NCBI GenBank assembly: GCA_025356695.1 | Contig: JANXSE010000033.1 | Span: 1 to 51,757 of the forward strand | DNA length: 51,757 nt | DNA from: Betaproteobacteria bacterium | GTDB lineage: Bacteria; Pseudomonadota; Gammaproteobacteria; Burkholderiales; SG8-41 | Reading direction: 5' to 3' | Shown here: piece after piece, positions 13,497 to 21,331 of the stretch | Layout of the letters: each line of letters starts with the position of its first letter | Position numbering within the stretch: position 1 is the stretch's first letter | The notes under the pieces: generated by a model | The model's database searches: none | Seen by the model: the letters and a program-made list of their open reading frames with translations, nothing else | What the model was told of the DNA's origin: nothing | Program-made: the position numbers and the translations under genes

Positions 13497-14344
13497 ATTA
13501 CTACCGGCGCTGGATTGGCGATTACGTCAAAAAAACCGCGCACCTGTCGCTAGCTGAGCATGGCGCATACGGGGTGTTGCTTGACATCTGCTATTCGACC
13601 GAAAAACCCCTGCCCGCATCGCTTGATGCGCTGTGCAGGCTGTGCCGCGCGATGAGTCCATCAGAGCGCGAAGCCGTGCGTGTGGTGGCGGACGAGTTTT
13701 TCCCTGTTAACAAGGATGGGCAGCGGCACAATGAGCGCGCCGATGAAGAATTGGGAATCGCTCAGGCGACTATCGAAAAGCAGCGCAAGTCAGGTTCCGA
13801 GGTGGCGTCTAAGCGTAAGTCAACCTACGATTTAAAAGCAGGTCAACCTACCAGTCAACCTACCAGTCAACCTACTGGCACAGGTCAGGTTAACCATGAC
13901 TCGACCGACAGGTTAACCACTATCGAGGCGATACAACCTCCAACCTCCAACCTCCAACCATTAACCGCCAACCTTCAGCCTTCAACCGTCAACCCCCAGC
14001 CAAAGTCAAAAGCTCTCGTCCGGGCTGCGCCCGAACTCGACGCCCGATTCCTTGAGTTTTGGGCGAGTTACCCCCGAAAAGAAGCGCGCAAGGGGGCGGC
14101 TATCGCGTGGAAAAATCTCAACCCTGACGAATTGCTGGTCGCCAGAATTCTAAGGTCGCTGGAGGCTCACAAGGTTTCGGCGCAGTGGGCTGATCGGCAA
14201 TTCATCCCGCACCCAGCGACGTGGCTTAATGGTCGGCGCTGGGATGGTGAGCTGCCGCCGACTAGGCAATCGGCAGTCGATGAATTCTTAGGAGAATCTG
14301 TGATTGATGGCGAAGTGATCGAGGATGTGAGGATTGCCGTATGA
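13493..14344 (+). CDS. DUF1376 (YdaU-type) replication protein with W-YP-K C-terminal domain
   Basis: The 283-residue protein starts with MNYYRRWIGDYVKKTAHLSL, EHGAYGVLLDICY and PASLDALCRLCRA, the winged-helix head known as DUF1376/YdaU. A low-complexity linker (~115-175, QPTSQPTSQPTG and similar) follows. Then comes FLEFWASYPRKEARKGAAIAW ... FIPHPATWLNGRRW, the same module as in the protein at 8145. Such proteins are initiator-like. The linker DNA holds several short repeats (13819-13919). ATG overlaps the preceding stop. Confidence 0.75.
   Translation: MNYYRRWIGDYVKKTAHLSLAEHGAYGVLLDICYSTEKPLPASLDALCRLCRAMSPSEREAVRVVADEFFPVNKDGQRHNERADEELGIAQATIEKQRKSGSEVASKRKSTYDLKAGQPTSQPTSQPTGTGQVNHDSTDRLTTIEAIQPPTSNLQPLTANLQPSTVNPQPKSKALVRAAPELDARFLEFWASYPRKEARKGAAIAWKNLNPDELLVARILRSLEAHKVSAQWADRQFIPHPATWLNGRRWDGELPPTRQSAVDEFLGESVIDGEVIEDVRIAV
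13819..13919. repeat. Short repeat cluster inside the DUF1376 gene, second candidate origin
   Basis: GTCAACCTAC occurs at 13819, 13842, 13854 and 13866. AGGTTAACCA, roughly its inverse, occurs at 13888 and 13910, 22 bases apart. A period-7 run of CAACCTC follows at 13934-13954. An AT-rich stretch (GATTTAAAAG) lies between the first two copies. Part of the pattern follows the codon frame, so it could be a protein linker repeat; the 22- and 7-base periods do not. Confidence 0.4.
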
Positions 14345-14406
14345 ACCCCTTTTATTGGATTGCATTTGCCCTGCGGGCCCTGCTCGTCGCTACGTGGACC
14401 GGCTGA
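14341..14406 (+). CDS. Hydrophobic peptide, 21 aa
   Basis: A short frame (MNPFYWIAFALRALLVATWTG) whose ATG overlaps the stop of the replication gene. It would span the membrane once. Support is only the overlap and hydrophobicity. Confidence 0.35.
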   Translation: MNPFYWIAFALRALLVATWTG

Positions 14407-14520
14407 TCGAGGGAGTCCCAGCGCGGAACCCCCGAATTATTATTTGTTGCGCCGTGGTGATTCAGACCTCAAAATAAAGGCCTAAACCTATACGCTGGCG
14501 AATCCATCGCCAACTTCCGA

Positions 14521-14548
14521 TCCCCGCCATTGAGCGGGGATTTTTTTT
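14521..14548 (+). terminator. Rho-independent terminator closing the early rightward operon
   Basis: TCCCCGC and GCGGGGA form a 7-bp stem with a 6-base loop, followed by eight T. It lies between the replication genes and the late operon, so late transcription needs either antitermination or a promoter after it. The stretch 14407-14520 holds no gene I can support. Confidence 0.8.
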
Positions 14549-14565
14549 GCCTTCGAGGCCTCCCC

Positions 14566-15066
14566 ATGAAGAATCTCAAGCAATCCGACATTGACGGACT
14601 CTACGCGGTCGAGAACATGGCGCGCGCACTGATCGCGCAGGCCGCAGGGCAGGCCGAAGGCGCCGCCGCCGGCATCATCCTGTTCGACCAAGACCCCGTG
14701 ATGAACAACCACGGCATTATCTTGCTGAACAGCGCCGTTCGTGCGGCCACGCTCACTGGCGTTGACCGCCTGAACCGCAGCGCCCGCGGCATCGTGCTGA
14801 TTGTTGACGTCACGGCTGTGCCAGGCATCGACACCGTGACGCCGAAGATTCAGGGCAAAGACCCCGCCTCGGGCAAGTATTACGACATTCTGGTGGGGGC
14901 GGTGATCGTGGCCGGATCGACGGTGGTCCTACGTATCTATCCGGGCCTTGTCGCCGCCGCCAACCTGACGGTGAGCGACATTCTGCCGCGCGATTGGCGC
15001 TTCGTAATGACGCACTCGGCCGGCAGCAACTTCACCTACACGGTCGGCGGCCAGCTCGTCAAATAA
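14566..15066 (+). CDS. First late gene: probable virion protein, 166 aa
   Basis: The product (MKNLKQSDIDG...) has a beta-rich core with GIVLIVDVTAVPG, TPKIQGKDPASGKYYDIL, LRIYPGLVAAANLT and DWRFVMTHSAGSNFTYTVG. I have seen this combination in small structural proteins of many phages, probably a capsid- or tail-associated single-domain protein. It opens the late operon, 18 bases after the terminator. I chose the ATG at 14566; an in-frame start at 14530 lies inside the terminator stem. The ribosome site is weak. Confidence 0.6.
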   Translation: MKNLKQSDIDGLYAVENMARALIAQAAGQAEGAAAGIILFDQDPVMNNHGIILLNSAVRAATLTGVDRLNRSARGIVLIVDVTAVPGIDTVTPKIQGKDPASGKYYDILVGAVIVAGSTVVLRIYPGLVAAANLTVSDILPRDWRFVMTHSAGSNFTYTVGGQLVK

Positions 15067-15084
15067 CCGCGAACGGCGCAACAA
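15065..15084. repeat. Distant copy of the 8044 repeat core
   Basis: AACCGCGAACGGC followed by GCAACAA, 7 kb from the iteron-like cluster and just after the stop of the first late gene. It may be a second binding site for the same protein, or chance. Confidence 0.3.
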
Positions 15085-15123
15085 CCTTTCCCGCATCACC
15101 TTCACAACTGCAAGGAGATTCAA

Positions 15124-15423
15124 ATGAAAAACGACAATGGTATCGATAACCTGAATCTGAACAATCTGGCCGGCGGCAGCGACACCGGCCCCGTGACTGG
15201 CAATGCCGGCGACCTCGGTGGTCGCCGCGGCGTCGAGCCGTCCGTTGCTGATGGCGGCGCGACAACCGCCCCCAGCGGTTCAAGCGGCTCTTTCGAGGCC
15301 GATGCGGTCGCTCCGCAACTCGGCAACGTGCCGAACAAGGAAAGCACGCTCGAACAGGTGGGTGCGGTGATTTCGCCGCCCGGCGCCGAGACGCCTGCCG
15401 AGGAAGCGAACGAGCAGGACTGA
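15124..15423 (+). CDS. Disordered acidic hypothetical protein, 99 aa
   Basis: Good ribosome site (AAGGAGAT) before the ATG. The sequence is rich in Gly, Asn, Ser, Ala and Glu (GGSDTGPVTGNAGDLGG, ETPAEEANEQD) and is predicted unstructured. It shares a base with the terminase small-subunit start (TGATG). It could assist packaging or assembly; no family recognised. Confidence 0.6.
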   Translation: MKNDNGIDNLNLNNLAGGSDTGPVTGNAGDLGGRRGVEPSVADGGATTAPSGSSGSFEADAVAPQLGNVPNKESTLEQVGAVISPPGAETPAEEANEQD

Positions 15424-16076
15424 TGGCCGCAAAAGAAAAAACGGTCAACTGGCCGGCGATCGAGGCCGATTATCGAGCGGGTATAAAAAGCCTGCGCGCG
15501 ATCGGCGTTTCGCACGGCATCAGCAAGCCGGCCATCGAGAAGCGCGCCAAGCGTGATGGCTGGGAGCGCGACCTGCGTGAGCGCGTCCGTGCCAAGGCGC
15601 AAGCCAAGGTTGCCAGCGATGCGGTTGCCAGCAAGGTTGCCAGTAAAGGAAAAGTGGCAACCGAGGCGCAGATTGTCGATGCCAATGCCGAGGTTCAGGC
15701 CAAGATCATCCGTGAGCATCGCGGTGAGATCGGCGCCGCCCGTGCCATCGTCAAGCAACTGCTGGCCGAGCTTGGCGCCATGACGATCAGCGCCGCCGAG
15801 CTGGATGAGTTCTGCGAGGCCGCTGCTCTGCGCGAAACGCAAAGCCTGCCGGCCGAGAAGCGTCAAGCGGTCTTCGACAAGGCGCTGGCTACCTTCCTCA
15901 AGCTCACCGGCTTGGGTGGCCGTGCAGCCGCTGTCAAGACGCTGCTGGATGCGCTCAAGACCGCCATTGCGCTCGAACGCGAGGCCTTTGGCATCAGTGA
16001 GGAATTGGATACCGAGGATGCGTTGATTGAATCACTCAAACGTATCCGCGGAATCGACCAGGGCGAGCAGGTTTAA
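15423..16076 (+). CDS. terS: Terminase small subunit
   Basis: The 217-residue protein starts with an HTH-like DNA-recognition part (VNWPAIEADYRAGIKSLRAIGVSHGISKPAIEKRAKRDGW, ~8-47), typical of small terminase subunits that bind the pac/cos site. A long helical oligomerisation region (~50-130) and a C-terminal helical part with LTGLGGRAAAVKTLLDALK follow. It lies directly before the large subunit, as usual. It would select phage DNA and load the large subunit on the portal. Confidence 0.85.
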   Translation: MAAKEKTVNWPAIEADYRAGIKSLRAIGVSHGISKPAIEKRAKRDGWERDLRERVRAKAQAKVASDAVASKVASKGKVATEAQIVDANAEVQAKIIREHRGEIGAARAIVKQLLAELGAMTISAAELDEFCEAAALRETQSLPAEKRQAVFDKALATFLKLTGLGGRAAAVKTLLDALKTAIALEREAFGISEELDTEDALIESLKRIRGIDQGEQV

Positions 16077-16078
16077 GA

Positions 16079-17587
16079 GTGGGCAATCGAATCTCCGACG
16101 AGCTGCTCGCGCCGCTCGCCTCGGACTTCGACCTGTTCGCGCGTCGTTGCCTCAAGATTCGCACGAAGTCCGGCGGGTTGCTGCCGCTGGCCTTCAACCG
16201 CATCCAACTGGCGATTCACGACAAGCTGCAGCGCCAGATCAAGGAGCGGGGCCGCGTCCGTGCGCTGATCCTGAAATATCGGCAGGGCGGGGCGTCTACC
16301 TACGTTGAGGGGCGGTTCTATCACAAGGCCGCGTTCAACTTCGGCATCAATGCGAAGATTCTGACGCATTTGCAGGAGGCGACCGACAACCTGTTTGGCA
16401 TGACCGTTCGATATCACAAGCATTGTCCGGAGGGTGTGAGGCCGCACACCAAGACGTTGAGCGCAAAAGAATTGTTCTTTGATCGCCTCGACAGCAGCTT
16501 TTCGGTGTCGACCGCCGGCAGCAAGGACACTGGCCGCTCGGCTACCGCGCAGTTGTTTCACGGTTCTGAAATGGCGTTTTGGGATAACGCCGTCGATCAC
16601 ATGGCCGGCATCGGCCAGATCGTGCCGAACGAGTCCGGCACCGAGATCATCATGGAAACCACGGCAAACGGCGTGGGCAACCTGTTCCACCAGATGTGGC
16701 AGGACGCCAGCCGCGGCCTCGGTGACTACATTCCGATCTTCGCGCCGTGGATGCTGCATGAGGATTACCGGCTGCCGGTGCCGAAGGACTTTGTTCTCGA
16801 CTCCGAGGAAGCCGAATACGCGCGTCTCTACGATTGCTCGATCGAGCAGATTGTGTGGCGTCGCGGCAAGCTGATATCGGATTTTCGCGGTGATTCCGCG
16901 CTGTTCGATCAGGAGTATCCGGCGACACCGGAGCTGGCGTTCAGGCGCGTCAAGGGCGACCCGCTGATTAACCCGATGCTGGTAGCGAAGGCGCGCAAGA
17001 CGCCGCCGCAGGATCCGATCGGCGCCAAGATCATGGCCGTCGATCCGGCTGAATACGGCAAGAACGCAACCAGCATCGGGATGCGCCAGGGCCGCACGTT
17101 GCAGAAGCGTGAGCGATACAACGGCCTCGGGCCCATGGAAGTGGTGGGCATCACCGCCAAGCGGTTCGATGAGTGGAAGCCTGACGCGCTCAACATCGAC
17201 TGCACCGGCGTTGGCAGCGGAGTCTGTGACCGCCTGATTGAGCTGGGCTACCCCGTCAACCGGATTCACTTCGGTTCGCGGGCGATCGAGCAGCAGATTT
17301 ACGTGCTGCGCCGCGACGAAATGTGGGGCGAAATGAAAAAGTGGTTCGAGGACGAGCCATGCAGCATCCCCGATGATGATGTGATCGCCGCCGACCTGTC
17401 GGCGCCGCAATACACCTACGATTCGAGCCGCCGGCTCAAGCTCGAATCAAAAGAACAGATGGCGAAACGCGGTATCGAGAGCCCTGACGACGGCGACATG
17501 CTGGCGCTCACGTTCGCGGTTCCTGTTCATGTCGTTACTGGCCGGCGCGCGGTGGATCACGGCCGCCGCTCGAATTGGAGAAGCTGA
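16079..17587 (+). CDS. terL: Terminase large subunit
   Basis: The 502-residue packaging motor has an ATPase Walker A at ~66-74 (KYRQGGAST), Walker B at ~158-164 (LFHGSEMAF), and a coupling motif near METTANG. The C-terminal RNase-H-like nuclease shows acidic residues in MAVDPAEYG (~319), ALNIDCTGVGSG and SPDDGDMLAL (~469). It translocates DNA into the prohead and cuts it. Starts at GTG two bases after the small-subunit stop. Length is normal for the family. Confidence 0.95.
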   Translation: MGNRISDELLAPLASDFDLFARRCLKIRTKSGGLLPLAFNRIQLAIHDKLQRQIKERGRVRALILKYRQGGASTYVEGRFYHKAAFNFGINAKILTHLQEATDNLFGMTVRYHKHCPEGVRPHTKTLSAKELFFDRLDSSFSVSTAGSKDTGRSATAQLFHGSEMAFWDNAVDHMAGIGQIVPNESGTEIIMETTANGVGNLFHQMWQDASRGLGDYIPIFAPWMLHEDYRLPVPKDFVLDSEEAEYARLYDCSIEQIVWRRGKLISDFRGDSALFDQEYPATPELAFRRVKGDPLINPMLVAKARKTPPQDPIGAKIMAVDPAEYGKNATSIGMRQGRTLQKRERYNGLGPMEVVGITAKRFDEWKPDALNIDCTGVGSGVCDRLIELGYPVNRIHFGSRAIEQQIYVLRRDEMWGEMKKWFEDEPCSIPDDDVIAADLSAPQYTYDSSRRLKLESKEQMAKRGIESPDDGDMLALTFAVPVHVVTGRRAVDHGRRSNWRS

Positions 17588-19980
17588 TGGCCTACGACGT
17601 TCCTGCCGTTCAAGATGTTGGCGCCGATCAGGAGAGCCAAGGCTGGGCCGGCGCTGATAAGCAGGATCTCGACTTCATCAAGTTCGATCAATACATGGTC
17701 GAGCTGCGCGACCAACCGGGTTTTCGCGTTGAGCAGGACAAGTGCTGCGATTACTACGACAACAACCAGCTCGACACCGGCACGTTGCAGACGTTGCAGG
17801 ATCGAGGTCTCGCGCCGCTGATTGAAAATCTGGTGAAGCCGACCGTCGATACGGTGCTGGGCATGGAAGCCAAGACCCGCAGCGATTGGCGCGTGCAGGC
17901 CGATGGCGACGAGTATCAGGATGTTGCGGAGGCGCTTTCATCGAAGCTGCATGAGGCCGTGCGCGAATCCCGTGCCGACCGTGCGCGATCGGACGCCTAC
18001 GCCAGCCAGATCAAGGCCGGCCTCGGCTGGGTTGAGGTGAGCCGGCAGTCCGACCCGTTCAAGTATCCGTATCGGGTGGCAGCCGTGCATCGCCGTGAAA
18101 TATTTTGGGATTGGTTGGCGCGTGAGCCCGACCTGTCCGATGCGCGCTACCAGATTCGCAAGCGTTGGTTCGATCGGGAAAATCTCAAGACGTTTCTGCC
18201 GCAGCACGCCGGCCTGATCGATGCGGTCGGCGCCGGCTGGGGCCGCCAGTGGATCGAGCGCGCCACGCAAAACCTGCAATTGGCGCAGGCTTTGGACATT
18301 GAGCGTGCCTGGTCGCTGGAAGATTACGAGTGGCGCGACATTGGCCGCTCGCGCGTGATGTTGTTCGAAGTGACGTATCGCGTTTACTGCCGGGGCTACG
18401 TGTTCAAGCTGGCCGATGGTCGCACGATCGAGCTGGACATGCGGAATCCGCTGCACATGGCGGCGCTGGCAAGCGGCAAGATGCAGCCGAAGCCCGCCGT
18501 CTACTCGAAGCTCAGGCAGTCGTTGTGGCTCGGGCCGCACAAGCTGGTTGACCGCGATCGCAAGAGCCGCAATTTCAAATACGTGCCGTTTTGGGGCAAC
18601 CGCGAAGATACAACGAATGTGCCTTACGGCCTGATCCGCACCATGATATCGCCGCAGGACGAAATCAACGCGCGCAAGCAAAAGTTGATGTGGATGCTCT
18701 CGGCCCGCCGGCTGCGGATCGATTCCGATGCGCTCGACCCGAAGGTGAACACCATCACTGATGTGCTGGCCGAGCTGTCGCGGCCTGATGCAGCGATCGT
18801 GCTGAATCCGGCCAGGCTGAATAAGCAGGGCGCCATCGAGATCGACGAAAACCTCGGGATGGCCTCCGAGCAGTTCAAGATTTACCAGGCGTCGAAGGAG
18901 GCATTGCAGCAGGCCGCTGGCGTGTATCAGGCGATGCTGGGCGATGCCAAGGGCGGCGCAACGTCAGGTATTGCCATCAACAGCCTCGTCGAGCAGGGCT
19001 CGATCACGCTGGCCGAGATCAACGATAACTACCGCTATGCCCAGCATCAGGTCGGCGAGCTGATGCTGGAGCTGATCCGCGAGGACATGACCGGCCAGCA
19101 GGTCGATGTGATCGTTGGCGAAGATCCGCGCAAGAAAACCATTTCGCTGAACACGCCGAGCGTTCACCCGGAAACGCAGATGCAGGTTTTGGCGAACGAC
19201 GTCGAGCGCAGCAAGGTCAAGGTTGCGCTTGAAGATGTGCCGTCGACGCCGGCGTATCGCGGTCAAGTGCTGCAAATGCTCACCGAGGTAATGAAAGGCC
19301 TCGATCCGCAAATGCAGGGACTTCTCACCCCGTTTTACATCGAGGCGACCGAGCTGCCGAAGCGCAAAGAGTTGGCCGAGTTGATCCGAAAGAAAATGGG
19401 CATTGCCGCCGCCGATCCGCGCACCATGACGGACGCCGAGAAGCAGCAGGAACAGCAGGCCATGCAGGAAGCGCAGCAGATGAAGATGCTGCAATTCAAG
19501 GCGATGGAGGCCGACGTAGAGTCGAAGATTGCGATGGTGCAGAAGATTCGCGCCGAGGCCATGAAGATCGAAGCCGAAACGCAGGGTATGGGCGCCGGCA
19601 ATCCCGAGGCCGACCAGGCGCGTGTCGCGATGGCCGACCAGCTCAAGACTGCCGAGGACGTCGCGCAGAAGCAGATCAGCGGCCTCACCCAGCAGCTCGC
19701 CAAGGTGCGTGACCAGAAAGATCAGGAAATTCTCAAGCTCACGCTGGCGATGCAGAACGAGGACAGCCGCGCCACTGCTGAGATTCGGAAGGCAGAGATC
19801 GACCGCGAAACCAAGATCACGGTGGCCGGCCTCGAAGCCGAGCGCGATCGCGTGATGCAGTCAGTTCAAGCGCAAATGAAGGACATGAAGGCCGGTTTCG
19901 AGAAGAAGTTGGCTGGCCTGGCGGCGAAGGCGCGGGCGAAACCCGCCAAGCCAGCAGCGAAGGCCAAGGTAGCGGCATGA
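17587..19980 (+). CDS. Portal protein (large, P22-type)
   Basis: The 797-residue portal is of the long podoviral class. Conserved-looking parts include an N-terminal YYDNNQLD, GLAPLIENLVKPTVDTVLGMEAK, DPFKYPYRVAAVHRREIFWDW, and TTNVPYGLIRTMISPQDEINARKQKLMWML. From ~600 to 790 it is Gln/Lys/Glu-rich coiled coil, matching the long helical barrel of P22-like portals. It forms the dodecameric ring for DNA entry and exit. The ATG shares a base with the terminase stop (TGATG), with GGAG upstream; a TTG four codons earlier is possible. Confidence 0.9.
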   Translation: MAYDVPAVQDVGADQESQGWAGADKQDLDFIKFDQYMVELRDQPGFRVEQDKCCDYYDNNQLDTGTLQTLQDRGLAPLIENLVKPTVDTVLGMEAKTRSDWRVQADGDEYQDVAEALSSKLHEAVRESRADRARSDAYASQIKAGLGWVEVSRQSDPFKYPYRVAAVHRREIFWDWLAREPDLSDARYQIRKRWFDRENLKTFLPQHAGLIDAVGAGWGRQWIERATQNLQLAQALDIERAWSLEDYEWRDIGRSRVMLFEVTYRVYCRGYVFKLADGRTIELDMRNPLHMAALASGKMQPKPAVYSKLRQSLWLGPHKLVDRDRKSRNFKYVPFWGNREDTTNVPYGLIRTMISPQDEINARKQKLMWMLSARRLRIDSDALDPKVNTITDVLAELSRPDAAIVLNPARLNKQGAIEIDENLGMASEQFKIYQASKEALQQAAGVYQAMLGDAKGGATSGIAINSLVEQGSITLAEINDNYRYAQHQVGELMLELIREDMTGQQVDVIVGEDPRKKTISLNTPSVHPETQMQVLANDVERSKVKVALEDVPSTPAYRGQVLQMLTEVMKGLDPQMQGLLTPFYIEATELPKRKELAELIRKKMGIAAADPRTMTDAEKQQEQQAMQEAQQMKMLQFKAMEADVESKIAMVQKIRAEAMKIEAETQGMGAGNPEADQARVAMADQLKTAEDVAQKQISGLTQQLAKVRDQKDQEILKLTLAMQNEDSRATAEIRKAEIDRETKITVAGLEAERDRVMQSVQAQMKDMKAGFEKKLAGLAAKARAKPAKPAAKAKVAA

Positions 19981-20045
19981 TTTGCCGGTTGACGAGCAAG
20001 TCAGGCAACTGGCATGGCTTCATCACCGATGGGAATGTCACATAA
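19977..20045 (+). CDS. Possible 22-aa peptide
   Basis: A short frame (MICRLTSKSGNWHGFITDGN...) whose ATG overlaps the portal stop. The W-x-GFI spacing faintly recalls a truncated cold-shock-type strand pair, but it is too short to claim. It ends 25 bases before the terminator. Confidence 0.3.
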   Translation: MICRLTSKSGNWHGFITDGNVT

Positions 20046-20070
20046 CACCGCGTTGCCGCACAGGAAAGAT

Positions 20071-20095
20071 CCGCCTTCGGGCGGCTTTTTCTTTT
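20071..20095 (+). terminator. Rho-independent terminator after the portal gene
   Basis: CCGCC-TTCG-GGCGG stem-loop with a tetraloop, followed by TTTTTCTTTT. It separates terminase/portal from scaffold. Confidence 0.8.
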
Positions 20096-20114
20096 GTAGC
20101 ACCGTTTTTGCAGA

Positions 20115-20234
20115 GCCGTGAGTTTCACGCACCGACAGCGATACGTCGGCACGGCAACGCTGGACGACCGGCCATTCCGGTCACGTTTGTTTCGCTACGG
20201 CAGTTCGTCACCCCATCGATAACGGGGCGTATCG
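20115..20234 (+). other. Palindrome-rich leader before the scaffold gene
   Basis: The gap 20096-20253 has no supported gene but holds four short inverted repeats: CGTGA/TCACG (20118-20130), CCGAC/GTCGG (20132-20149), GACCGG/CCGGTC (20166-20182) and CGATA/TATCG (near 20216-20234). An outer GCCGTG/CACGGC pair (20115-20155) encloses the first two. It may be a folded 5' leader or a processing site controlling scaffold and coat output. No promoter is clear. Confidence 0.35.
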
Positions 20235-20253
20235 GGGCAATAGGAGAGCTGTA

Positions 20254-21246
20254 ATGACGACGGAAGCAGGAAAAGCAGTCGATGTGAACAGCGTCATGGA
20301 TGCAATGGCGTTGACGGAGGAACAGGTTGCAGCAGAAGCAGGGAAGTTCAACGAGGACGGCTCACCCAAGGAAACCGTAGCGGTCGAAGCGAAAGCTGAT
20401 GCCGGCGCCGAATCCAAGGACGCGAGAATCCTCGCCGCTGATGGCGTTCACACGCTCCCGTTCAAGGCAATTCAGGACGAGCGAGATCGTGCGGATCGTG
20501 CGGCGCGAGCAGAGCAGGAAGCGACCCAGCGGGCCACTGATCTGCAAACTCAGTTGGAAGCCCTGCAAAAGAAAGCTGCGGCTGGCGGCCAAACCGAAGA
20601 CGAAGTTGCTGCAACGGACGATGCGCTCGCGGAAATCAAAGGCCAGGTGGACGCCATTCGTGGTGATCTGCCCGCAATGGCCGGCGTTTTCGACAAGCTC
20701 GTTGGCACCGTTGAGGCGCTGCAAGCAAAAGTTTCGCGCACCGAGCAGGCCGAGAACGAGCGGGCAACAGCCACAGAGCAGCAAGTGGCCGAGGCGCGCA
20801 CGGGAACGGCGAAGCTGGTTCGCGCAGCGATCGACAAGAATCCGCACCTGTCGTTGTGGGAAGCCGAGGACGGCAAGGCCTTCGATAAGGCGGTCGAATT
20901 CGACGAAATGCTCAAAGCCGATCCGAATTGGAAAGGCAAATCGTTTGACGACAGATTCGCTCATGCCGTGAAGCTCACGCTGGTCGATCTGCCCGAGGCG
21001 AAGCAACCCACCAAAGCTCTGACACCTGAACAAGTGAAGGAACGCGCCGAAAAGGTCGTGGCTGATGCTGGTCGTAAAGCCGGAAGCGGCGAAGCGATCG
21101 ACAGTATCTCCGATCTGCCGGGCGGCGCGTCACCGGGGGCAGACCCCTTGGAAAACGTCGAGGCAATGCCAGCAGCATCCCTTGCAAATCGCATGGGAAA
21201 TATGTCGCCGGCCCAGCTCGAAAACTTCATGTCACGTTTCGGCTGA
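20254..21246 (+). CDS. Head scaffolding protein
   Basis: The 330-residue, acidic, mostly helical protein has an Ala/Glu/Gln coiled coil at ~70-190, a conserved-looking part with HLSLWEAEDGKAFDKAVEFDEML, and a helical C-terminus (MSPAQLENFMSRFG) that would bind coat. Its place between portal and coat and its composition are those of a podoviral scaffold. GGAGAG precedes the ATG. It would guide procapsid assembly and then leave. Confidence 0.8.
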   Translation: MTTEAGKAVDVNSVMDAMALTEEQVAAEAGKFNEDGSPKETVAVEAKADAGAESKDARILAADGVHTLPFKAIQDERDRADRAARAEQEATQRATDLQTQLEALQKKAAAGGQTEDEVAATDDALAEIKGQVDAIRGDLPAMAGVFDKLVGTVEALQAKVSRTEQAENERATATEQQVAEARTGTAKLVRAAIDKNPHLSLWEAEDGKAFDKAVEFDEMLKADPNWKGKSFDDRFAHAVKLTLVDLPEAKQPTKALTPEQVKERAEKVVADAGRKAGSGEAIDSISDLPGGASPGADPLENVEAMPAASLANRMGNMSPAQLENFMSRFG

Positions 21247-21286
21247 CACGCCAGATCGCGTAGCAGCGCACACCCGGCATGGAACA

Positions 21287-21309
21287 CCGCCTTTTCGGCG
21301 GTTTTTTTT
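21287..21309 (+). terminator. Rho-independent terminator between scaffold and coat
   Basis: CCGCC and GGCGG form a 5-bp stem with a 5-base loop, followed by eight T. It lies 22 bases before the coat gene start, so coat mRNA either reads through or begins just here; no promoter fits between. Confidence 0.75.
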
Positions 21310-21331
21310 CGTCCATTTTTAGGAGAAGTCC

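Noticed and set aside
16073..17410. 445-codon minus-strand frame across terminase
   Set aside because: Terminase motifs on the plus strand leave no doubt about the real frame.
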